This document shows, piece after piece, positions 12,201-24,200 of a stretch of DNA of 46,540 nt. This DNA comes from Branchiostoma floridae (lineage: Eukaryota; Chordata; Leptocardii; Amphioxiformes; Branchiostomatidae). Every line of letters starts with the position of its first letter. Position 1 is the stretch's first letter. Under the pieces are notes generated by a model. That model made no database searches, was not told where the DNA came from, and saw nothing but the letters and a program-made list of their open reading frames with translations. The stretch spans positions 16,449,604 to 16,496,143 of the forward strand of contig NC_049985.1 of the NCBI RefSeq assembly GCF_000003815.2. The letters run 5' to 3'. The position numbers and the translations under genes were made by a program.

Positions 12201-15200
12201 TGAAGTAACATGTTAGAATCCACATTCTGCAGTCTTACTGAGTCTATATGCTCCTGGTGACATGATCAGACCTGAGGCTACTATCCGTGAGTTGTTTAAG
12301 TCATGTTCAACTGAAACTGAAATAAAGACTTCAAGTTAAACAAGTTGGAGTAAATTCCCTCTTAGTTTTCCATCTGCTATGTAAACTTCAAGAAGATCCA
12401 CGCAAGTCTCGGAAACTAATTTCATGAGCCTAGGTCATTCTGTGATCAAGACATACTGAGCAGACATTTAAAATTTTGAAGAGTTTTACAATAATGCTTT
12501 TTAAGAGTCACTGATTCAAGTATCATTCTATGAACTCACTTATACGTGACTGATGAACCTCTTCAATGATAACGTTTTTCAAATTGACAACAAAAAATTA
12601 TCAATGGGCACTCATCTTTGATTGAGAATCACTTCTATGTGCTACTCATAACATACAAATGTATTTAGAAACTCAAAAGGGCAAAAGATTGTGATAAAAT
12701 TTCATTCAATATCTACAATCAAAAACCATTCTGTTTAGGGAGAAGCACCTATTAATAACTTGCTGTTATACCGGAGTAGTACATGTTATGTGTACTTTAA
12801 AAACGGGTTGGCGGAAACGGCTGCCCGGTCGGTCGGCGGAAACCCCTGCCCGGTCCGGTGTGGAGGTTGGTTTGGGGGGTTTCGAGTATTGCATACAGCA
12901 GAGTAAGGTATCTAGTGCAACTGCGCCTTCTTGCAGCAGAAAGCATTGTAATCTCAATATTAAACATACTCTCATAGAATAAACGTATACAAAACCGTGT
13001 CGGAATGTTGGATAGGGTTTTGGTTGGAAAACGGCTGGTAGTATTCTGTATCCAAATTACGACGTGCGTAATCGTGTACATGCTGTAAATCCGATTGTAA
13101 TTACTGCCGTATTTACGGGGCGCTATCATGTGGAGAGCGGTCGGTAATTTTAAGAATATTCATCTTTTGAATACCGTGTAGACGGAATATTAATGAGAAC
13201 ATAATTGATTATTAATCAAACACTGAAACTGCAATTCTTTGATTGATCACGATACTATTTTCTCAAATGTCGGAAATGAAGAAACCCGCAGATGATAAAG
13301 ATTTAACCAAGGATTTAACAAAATGTGTTCGTGGCCAAAGCACTGAAAGTCAGCAGAATCCCATCCAGTCTCAGAGCGGCTAGAGCCCAAATAACACAGC
13401 GATAAACAACGTGGCCATGGTCGGCTCGAGAAGATTTTTTGATTAGCAATTAATCTTCAACACGAATGACTCATACTCTGATCAATGTTGTTTACATTTG
13501 GTACACTCGAAACCCCCAAAACCAACCTCCGGACCAGACCGGGCAGCGGTTTCCGCCGACCGACCGGGCAGCCGTTTCCGCCAACCCCTTTAAAAACTGC
13601 CTAGTGAACATTTGCTTATGGTTTACCTTTCATCTTTTCCCTGTGACCCACAGAGGCTTGCATTCCTGTCATCTCAGCCTCAAGGTTCAACCCTGCAAAC
13701 TCAGCCAGGAGTCTCATCTTGGTGACCCCGACCGTACCAACCAGGTGGATAGGGGGGTGGTCAGACCCTACGGACGAGATCGTCAGCAGCCGGTTCAGCT
13801 TGTCTTCAGCTGTGGGACTCGCTGGGGCCGCTCTAGGAGTCTCTGGGACTGAGGACTGTTGGCCACTAGAGGTCAGGTTGTCCTCAATATTGATTCTGAA
13901 ATGAGTCATTGTATCATTTTATTTGTATGAATTACTATCAATCTTAACTATATATATAGAGAGAGGGTACAACATTACATGTAGTCTACAGTACTTAAAG
14001 ATGCTACTCCTAGTGGGCCTGCATTGCATCTTCATCATCACATGTTGCAGCAAGGTTTCATTTGTAGGTAACATAAAAAAGACAGCGACAGCATAAACAG
14101 CCAAAGTAGTAAATGCATACATTCATAGGAGACAATACTCTTCACGAGGAGTTCTCAACTGTTTATCTTTTATAATCTGTTGAGCAACCAAAGATTTGAC
14201 AGATCACTCAACAAACTTGAATATTAAGAACCAAATATTTTCACCCTTCTGCGTGTTTTAATCTTTGTATTTTTACATCTACAGTCAAACCTGCCCAAGA
14301 CGACCACCCGGGGGACCGGAAAAAAACGGTCGATTTGGACAGGTGGTCGCTGAGAAGAGTATCGACTCAAAACATGCCCGATGCAAAGTATAAATGGTTT
14401 CCGTTGTGTTAAATGGCAAATAGCAAGCACACTGCACGTACGAAAACTTCGGATGCGAGGTCTTCAATGTCAAATACAGCACGCACACTGTAAACTGTAA
14501 ATTTAACCCCAAGCTTTTATAGAGCTTTTATTCGACACAGTGTTTTAAAGCTCAATATTTGTACACTAACGTTTTAGACAGTAACGGAACTTTGATGCTG
14601 TCAGTTACCATACAGGCCTTTATGCGTCGCTGTGTTCTTAATCGCCGTATCTGAAATAACTACGGTGCACCTTTCAAATTCGATGCCCGGTATGTCCCGA
14701 TAGCGTACTTACCCACGGGTACAGTACAGTTGGACAAAAGCACTCACACAGATCTTTCTAAAAAGGTATGAGCTTTACAGATATTTCTTAAAAGTATGAG
14801 GCTATATACGTTTCAGCATTCGTTCACTTTATAATGATATGGATTAAAAAAACAAACTTCTGTAACAAGTAAATTCGGATTTTCTTACAACGAAATTACA
14901 GTAGACTGCCCCATTGACCCACCCATTGACCGCCGGCATCTTTATTCTAAACATAACATCGTAATGGCAGTCAAAATCCGACGCAAACTGGCTGATTTCG
15001 GCACAAAATCGCGCTAGTTATCATAAAAAATCGATGAAAACCTCGATTTTGAAAATGATGCGGTCGTTATGGGTCCCAGTTTGGGCCGGTCGCGTTGGCC
15101 AGGTGGTCGTTGAGAAAAGGTCGCTTAATGCTTACGTCAATGGGGAAAAAAATCGGGACCGAGAAAAAGCGGTCGAAATGGCCAGATGGTCGCTGAGAAG

Positions 15201-18200
15201 AGGTGGTCGCTCTGGCAGGTTTGACTGTAGTACGAGGGGCGTGCAATTAGTAATGGTCCTGACCCATTTCCCATAGCAGGAGATTAATGAAACTTGGCAC
15301 AGTTATTAGTCTTTCTCTTCATAGGAATCACCCAGAGTTATGCATTTCTCCCATCGTTTGATGCAGCTCTGGACACCGATTTTGTAGGACACCCCAGGTT
15401 GGTCCTCCAACTGATGCCTCATCAATGGCACAAGAGGGACGACCAGGTCTGGGAGCTGTTTCCACAGACTTCCAGCCACGTTTGAATTCAGGATGCCAGC
15501 GTTTTACAAGGTCATATGATGGGGCATCATCACCATAAGTTTCATTTATTTCATCAAAAGTCTTCTTTGGTGTGTGTCCTTTCAAATACAAAAACCGGAT
15601 CACTGCGCGACACTCAACTGGTTCCATTTCACACCTGGTCCATTTCGCACCTGACTAAGTTCAAACACCAGTAAATCAGAAACCACAATTAGTTCAGAGC
15701 TGTCTTTTGCAACATAACCCATAGAGATATGAATTATTACACAGACAAAATTTCATTTAGATCAGACAACTGGAAGTGGGTCAGGACCATTACTTATTGC
15801 ACGCCCCTCGTATCATATTCCATCATGTAATCAAGTGTCACATACATGTAGATCCAATTTTGGTTGATGTACAGTCTTACCTTATGTCCTCAGCCTTATC
15901 CTTGACATGTGACAGTTGGAGGCCCTCTGACACATTGGAGTACAGGTCAATAAGATGGTACATCGTCTGCCAGCACTTCGCTAAGGTCTCACTCTGTTCT
16001 GACGATGATATGGACGTCTCCTCATTGATAGAGATGGCCGCGGACTCCTGTGAAAACTGTCTGTGGTACCGTAGAGATTTTACGATCCGCGGGCTGGCTA
16101 GTCTCTTCTTCAGGCTACTACGGCTCCCCTTCAGGGAGGGTAGCCTGGATCTGTGTGAGAAGCTGCGCTTGGGTTCGATGCTGACCTTCCCTTCTGAAGC
16201 AGTGCTTCTCTGGCTGTCTGTTCTGACGGGTGTCTTGGGAGGCTGCAGCAGGGTGTCAGCGCCTGCCTGGCTGCCTGACTCAGACTGCTTACTGGTGCTG
16301 GGCTGGGACTGGGACTCCCCACTCTGCCCACTCAGGTCAGAGCCGTGGGAGTCCTGTTTCTTATGGCCAGGTCTGTTCACAGCGGTGGCAGCAGAGACCA
16401 TATACCTGCAAGAAAATTGGAGTCATACACAGATACCATACAGTTTTCCTCACAGTGGTCAAGGCTTGTTGTACAACCATTGGCCAAGCAGAGTTTGCAT
16501 CTAGCAATGAAAAATGACATTAAGTTGACATATCTTTCTTTCTTATAACCATATTACATACTATTAGTTTTTCAATAGCAAGCCTTGGAAACATTTTCAA
16601 CTGGACTAATCAAACAGTAAAATGCAATCCTGGTGGTAACAATTAAAAAAATGCTGATCATTTACCAATGTATGAATGATACTGTTTGCATTTTTTTTAA
16701 AAGTAATTCTTATTGATTTTCAAAGAAAAGGCACAATGAACAAACAAGCCCATGCATGGCACTGTGATTGAAAAAAAAAAAGGGCCCAACATAATGAATG
16801 GAATTCTAACCTGGTGTTTTTTGCTATTCTGTCACTAATGTAATATACTATGAGCAATGCTTTTGCCTGTAAGTGTAATATTTTCAGTCTTTAATGTAGA
16901 GTAATAATGATTTTTGAAACAATGAAACAACTATGCACTGTTGTCACCCACCTGTTGACTTTCAGCTCTGTCTCTGTCTGTTTGATGTGTTCTGTCATGG
17001 CGTAGAACTGTTTGGCTAGCTGTAACAGCGCCATATCCACGTGCTGCGTGATGCCCTCACAGTGTGCGCTGAAGAAAACCTCCACACAGTTAACATTGTC
17101 CTTGTTGAACTCTATACTGGCAACGGTAGACCTACGCCTGCCTTGGTTCCCTGTAGTCCCCTCATTCTCAGTACTGGTCTGATGCGAGTCTGACTTCTTA
17201 CCACTCACATCCCTTATTGAGGACTCCACAATGAACTCCTCGAAAAGCAAAGCCGGATGTTGGGGCTTCATGTCCAGTAGGAATCTGGTGAACTTCTTCT
17301 CAGTCTTGGGTTTGCCTTTGGGCTTCCAAGCAGCAAAGCCGGCCGAGTCAGCGTCCACGATATCGACTCGAAGACTCTGCAGTTTGCCTGTGAGCGCGAC
17401 GTTCTTACTGAGGAGCTTACTGACATCAGGCATGGCGCTCTGTTTCTGTGTGTCGATGCCCAGGCTACTGAGGAGGGGCTGGAAGATGACCTGAAGGACA
17501 AAGAATCATGAATACAACAAGACATTATTATTATAAGTTTTGATATAGGATGGGTAGTTTACATCAGGGCCCATCAAACATCTTGGAACCCTGACAGTGG
17601 TAGATTCCGTTTTCCCGCTACCTTTGACTCACTCCTTACATCATCATGCTTCAAGTCAGATTCGGAAATTCAGTGCAGTGAATCAGACATCTGATTTGAC
17701 TATGCCTTTACTCTAATTGCTAACAGAACTGACCAGACATTTGAAGAAAGTGGTCAAGTTCAACAGAAAATTGTACGGAAGTATGGAATCTACCAACACA
17801 AATGGAACGTACATTTGTACCATATAGAATGATAAAATACACAAAGTATTCTAAGGAAAAATATAGGACTAAGCAGAAAGATTGAATCTAAGTACTCTTC
17901 TTTGGCTGTACATGTGTACTATGCTGTTGAGATATGAGAAGATGATTGTGAATCAAATTATATGAACTACACATAAACAAGAGAATTACTGTACTTACTG
18001 TAGATGCCATCTAATGAGGATGCCCCTACTGTCCTTAGGCAATGAGATTTATTCTAGGATCATGGTTGTACAGAAAAACACATTTTTGAGGAAAAAGGCA
18101 TTGCTGCCTAACCTGTGGATCAGCCAGCTGTACAGTGTTAGCCATGTGTTTGGGAGACAGGCTGGGGTTACTGGTCACACCTGACAGCTCACTGTGGTTG

Positions 18201-21200
18201 TCACTGGCCAGGGACTGGTACCCTAGAAGGACAAACAGCACAATCATGTACAGCATTAAAAACTAAAACCTTTCATCCTGAATGTACATGTAACACCCTC
18301 CAGTTTTATTCTGGAGTTCCAGTTTTATTTTCAGTCACCTTACATTCATATGGATCAATGTCGTAAGGTTTAAGTAAAAAATCTGTAAGGTGACTGAAAT
18401 ATGGGAGGTCCACCCATAATAAAACTTCAAGTAGAACTTGACAATTGAACTTGAGGGTGAAATGTGAAGTAAGCTAAACTAATCTTTTACCTCCAAAATC
18501 AAGATAGCCAGAGCTGCCTAGTAAGTCTCATTTTCAGCCTATCATACAGACTTGTTCTGCTGCTGTGCCTTCCTCTAAGACTCAAGCTGTGGACCCTCAC
18601 CTGAAGGCTGATTGGAGATAGTGCCGGGCCCTGCCGTGCTGAATCCCCCCATCTCCACATCATGCATGGGGACAGACGTGGAGCGTGTGGCAGCCAGGCT
18701 AGCAGACATCCAGCTGTACAGGTTAAACTCCTTATCCAGGGTCAGCCGCGGAATGATTGATGCTCCACCTACAGAAATACCGTTTTATAACCTCCTGCAT
18801 GCTAAGACCAGAGACTAGAAAAATGGGGCAGACTGCTTTATCTGATTAGCACTAAGCACTTATGCAAAAGAGTATGGGGAATAGACCAATCGTACACACC
18901 ACCCACCTCTGTGAAAATGCATAAAAAATGCAAAATAAAAACACAGACATGCAGATATTTGACAGACATGCAGCCATTGCATTGGTTGATCCGCTAATTA
19001 CCATGCTGTCATTGGTTGAACAGGTAATTGTGATGGACAATTAGGATCAATGTATTGATTACACACACTAGTGTAGCAGCTTAAGGGCTATACAAATGTA
19101 ACAGTGAGGGAGTGTGAAGGATTTTAACTTCTTTAAAGTCAATGCTAGGATGCCAAAGATGGAGGACATATAGTCCAGAGTCTGTCAAACTTAGTTGAAG
19201 CTTCTATCAGGATACAGACTTCCAGATGCCTTTGACCCACTATGTATACTGTCATCATTTTCCACAAAGTGTCAAAAGAAAGTTGGCCATTTCTGAGGAT
19301 GACTACCTTACTGCAATAAATATTCCAATGTACTTTTATGGTCACAGTTTTCACTGTGACAACTGTACCTGAACTTATCATTACTGATCGGATACTATGT
19401 TATGAATAAATCGGCAACTTTTTTTTTCACATGCACCTGCCACCATTGTGAACATTTTGTTTCAAGAACAAGTTAAATTTTCTCAGACCGTGAATGTTTG
19501 GTACCGAGAAGACAATGTGACTTACAGTATTATGCTCTGCTGAGAATACATTGACCAACCTAGGTTTGTTCTAACAACGTAGAATGATGTCTGTAGACAT
19601 AAATGTGTTACTCATTTAAGTCATTACATTTTATTTCATATGTTTTTTTGATAAAGTCACACAAACTCTTATCGCATAAAGATCGGTGACCTCATACCTC
19701 CATGAAATATTAAGAGCTTTTGTAAGTGTTATGTAAATGACTTACTAGGGGGCCCCAAATCTAATCATTGGTCTTGGTGCACGTGGCAAATGCAGTAAAG
19801 GCAAGAGACTCTTACTTGCACGAGAGAAAGAACCCTTCAGCTTCCTCTGGGGCGTGTTTGGCCCGCTGGCATCCAGACTGTCCACGCTGCCCATGACATG
19901 GCTGACCTGGCTCTCGTTACGGTTTCGCCGGAGGGATCCTGTGCTCGACAGGGTGGCAACAAGAGGCACAGCTTGTCTATTGGCATCTATTACAAAATAC
20001 AACAGATACGAGAGGCTATACAATCAATTACACACTGTGCACAGTTACCTCCTAGACTTGGCTGTGCTGAAAGTAAACATTGATCTTTCTTTACAAGAGT
20101 GTGTGAAAATTAAACATTCACAACTATATTAACAAGATTTAGTGTACATAGTTCTTGCCACCATAGAAAACACTAATTTGTGATATATTCCACACCTCTA
20201 GACTTTATATCACTGGCAGAGTCGCCACTCTTGTATGTGTCGGCTAGGCTCATCTGAGAGTGTTTCTTGTCCATGGGGAGACCAGTGCTGTTACCCACTC
20301 CGGAGAGGTTGTCTATTCCAGATATCCCTGCCTTAGCGTCAGCACCAAGCAAGAAGGTGTGCTCTGAGGCATCATAGTCTGTCTCTGGGAATCCTAGAAA
20401 ATATCAGACAATAGCATGAACAGCTCCTGAAACAAGAGGTTACTAAAAGTGCCCTCTTCTATAGTACATGAGAGCATAATATTTTTAGGTTTCATCACAA
20501 TGCAGCTTATATCTAATTTCTACACAGTGTGATTTTGCTCCCCCCCCTCTTCATTCATGAACAGCATTCGTCACCCCCTGTAGTGTTTGTACCCCCCGTG
20601 ACAACTGTAATCCATGTTGTGCCTGGACCTCTGGTACTATGCTTGCCCCATATAATGTATGTACTCTCAAATGTCTTGAGCTGGGTTTCTGACTTTGGGA
20701 GTAGACATGTTGCTCCCGTTCTATACATGTATTTGGTAACCTAAAAGTTGCCTTCGGGTCTTAATATAACACCAAATGATGTGTTTTGCACTGCCTATAA
20801 CCCACCCTCTCCTTGCTCTCCATCCTTCCCCTCAGAAAACACTTCGTCCCGTGTCTCTGGTTCCAGAAAGGTGACAGTGAACGGTGCCAGTCTCCTGCGA
20901 TTGGTGAAGCCCATCCCTGCAAACGCCGATGTGATGACTAGGTGCTTCCACTGACGAGTCAGAGCAACCAGGCCTTTCTCCAATGTGGACAGGGGAGGGA
21001 TGGAGCTTGTTTTTACTGCGTCCTCAATTGCTGAAAGTCACACAGAAAATGAAAGGTGTTGTAATTCACAAGGAGCTCGAAGTTTGCCAGCTGAAAAGCA
21101 GGTTAGGAAAGTATGCAGTGTGCACAAGAAATATGGTTGGGTGAGAAAAACCTCTGGGACTCTTCTCAAGCCAATGGTAATTATAGTTGTCCATGGAACA

Positions 21201-24200
21201 GTGCAATTTTCAATTAGTGCAATATATTGGTTTTGCCATCTCCTTGTGCAATATGCTTTTAAAATTTCAATACAGCTTGTATTTCTCAGCAGTCGACGCA
21301 CACAATTTTTACAATGTCTTACCTTGCGCCCTCTTTAGGTATTTTATGTCTTTCATCTTGTATTTGTATGTCTGTCCAAGACTCAATAAAGATGATTCTG
21401 AACTGTATTCTGTATAGCTGGATATAACAGCCCTTCAATGGAACATACCTGCTTTGCAGTTACCTTAGAGTGACCTGTCACACCTCACCTTTAAATTTGC
21501 ACATCTACCATCAAGTAGTGTTTATGAAACATATGAAACTCACCTGTGATGTCAATTTTGTTGATAAGTTCTAATCTTTTGTGTCATGACCTACATGTAA
21601 TTGTTTGCAGTAGTTGATTGGAAGTGTATGGAACTCACCTGTGCTCTGTGGATAAGAGAACAAGAAGTTGCTTTTATGTTGTCATCAGAAGGAAACATGT
21701 AGTTGGTACATATAGCCAAAGACTTCTCTTCAGAAATGAGAACTATGCCGGTTGTGATAAAATCCTAGAATAATTAGGACTGAGCTACTTCCTATGCCTC
21801 TTTTATTAAGCCCATCTCACAGTCAACATGCTTTGGCTGTACTTGTTGATTGCTATACAAATAAAAAATCCCAATCTATCCCATCACATTGGATGGACTT
21901 AGGCACACCAGTTGGTCTCTGAAAATACCCAGAGAACACTGGCCTTGTCACCACCTAAAATTTAGAAAGAACTATAATNNNNNNNNNNNNNNNNNNNNNN
22001 NNNNNNNNNNNNNNNNNNNNNNNNNNNNNNNNNNNNNNNNNNNNNNNNNNNNNNNNNNNNNNNNNNNNNNNNNNNNNNTTCCCACCATGTGTCAGCCACT
22101 GAATTTTTCCGACATGTGACAGCTAGAGAGAGTACTGGTTTAATGCTTGCGGTTTTTGTGGTGGCCGCTTCATCACGAATTTAAAACCACCGCGAACATT
22201 TTTCCACGGCAGCAAGTGAATACAGTGCATGGCTTTTCCCCGCTACCGCGAAATCAAATCCCCCCGAACTTAAATGCATTTACAGTTTAACTTTTGACTC
22301 GGCCTGACCTTTGGGGACATGTGAAGCCCCTGGAACTCCAGCGCGTCTGTCATGATACAGCCGATGACAGCGAAGGTCCTGTGTCTGTATCCGTGAGCCA
22401 GGTCGTGCAGCGCCTGTTTGAGCTGGTCTGCTGGGGACAGCCAGGCACAGATGGTGGGGGCCACAGTCGTCAGGAGGGTGTAGTCCAAGGTGCTGGGGAA
22501 TACACGATGAAAGGAGATAATTGTACCTAGTATATACTAGTCACTCCATACAAGGAAGATACCATCAAACCTGTCTTTTTACAAAAGTCTATTGTTGAGT
22601 ATGTCCATTCTTATTTTAATACACTTTGTATGTTGAGTACTAGTGGCTGGAAGTGAGTGGGAAAACACTGTAGTGTCAGACTTTCTAGGATGTGGCAGGA
22701 AGTAGAGTTCCTTGGTCCCTTAACCCAGTATTCCCAGTATACCGGTACCGAGTAGAGTTCAGAGGTGGTATAACTAAGTTATTAATCCAGGTCATGGGGT
22801 CACTTGAAGAGGCTACATAGGGTTGTTTTTGGCCTAAGGTTTTGCACTTATTTTCCATGCTGGTTATTATTGTAAAGATAGGATTGTTCCTTACCTTATA
22901 TCCTCAGTCTGCCTGTGCTGTGCTGCAGATGACGGCGAGGCAAAGTTGAGCCAGACGTTAGAGAGGGACACCACAGCATTACTGGCATCACCCTTCAGCT
23001 CAGCAACATTCTCCTCCTGTCCATTCTCTATCTCATCTAGCGACCTCCATCTGTGGGAGCTGAAACTGTCGCTGTTACACACTGTTTTTGTCGAGTCGAT
23101 CGTTTCCGTCGAATCCGTCGTCTGTTCCCCTGGGGGCACGGTGGAGGAGGCAGACTTCCCGGGGAAGTCGGGACCGTTCTCGGCTTCCTCGAAACCGATC
23201 CTCCTGCCGCCGCGGATGGTGATGTCTTCTAGGCCGCACTCAAACATGATCCAGCCACCCTGGATGGCCACCATCGGGGAGCAGGTCTCTTGGTGAAGTG
23301 TATCTCTGGCTTCCTCTGCCAGGCTCTCATGGCTCGTCCTGACTGACTGGATTCCAGGCTGCACCAAAAACATTACCTAAGGGGAAAAGATGGGTCTTAT
23401 CAATAATTAATTATCATATAATCCAATGAATGTTGTGATGAACATAAAAAAGATGCTATATGCTATATCAATACACAAAGTAGTTTGCTTGCCAACAAGC
23501 TGGTCTTCTGATCTTCACCAACCATCCCAAGACCAAGACAGGGGCCGATACCGACTGCCTTTGAGCAGGCGATACTTTGGGTCATTTCAACTTGAGAAAG
23601 ATCAGAGGGATGTTTGAAAAAGCTTGGTAAGCTCTTTACTTTGTGCATGGAAATAGGGTACATGTAATTATTGTTTCTGTACAGTGTTGAGAGCCCTACG
23701 ATGCACAGACCATAAAGTCTTAATGTCTTACCTTGGACTTGTCAGGAGGGATGGCTGTGAAGGTGCAGACCTCAGTGTTGGAGGGAGACAGACACCTGAG
23801 CTGCCCGTGGATCCTGTCCAGGTGGATGTAGGCTGCCCCCTCCTCCTTCTGGATCTCTCTCACACGCATGCTGTCCACACCATCACTACCAACCTGGCTA
23901 CTGGAAGTTAGAAAGATTGAAGCCTGATTGGTTTTTAAATTTTTGGCGATGCGTCAGGACCAGAATTGACAATATATTTACTGACTGAGATTGAGTTGAT
24001 AATAGCCTAAAAACTGCGCCAATGCATCCCTAGGGAATTGATCTATGCATAACAAGCTTCAAGTTGATACTCAAGAAGCCAAGTAAGGATCTGTATCAGT
24101 GTATAGCATTTGTTATGTCAGTAGGTGTCAGCAGAACAAAGGACAAGTACGAATTCGAGCCCACTAGGGGCTTGTAGGGGTATTGCAGCAGAACTAAATG

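Noticed and set aside
15776-16504. 242-codon plus-strand open frame
   Set aside because: Exactly opposite BLTP1 exon 33, whose minus-strand product matches the family; the plus frame has no recognisable domain.
20985-21338. 117-codon plus-strand frame next to exon 27
   Set aside because: Mostly intron and partly antisense to exon 27, with no similarity I recognise.
21548-21590. Alternative exon candidate before exon 27 ending in phase 1 (reads HKRLELINKIDIT)
   Set aside because: A stop codon lies directly upstream in frame with no acceptor after it; the family segment is not matched.
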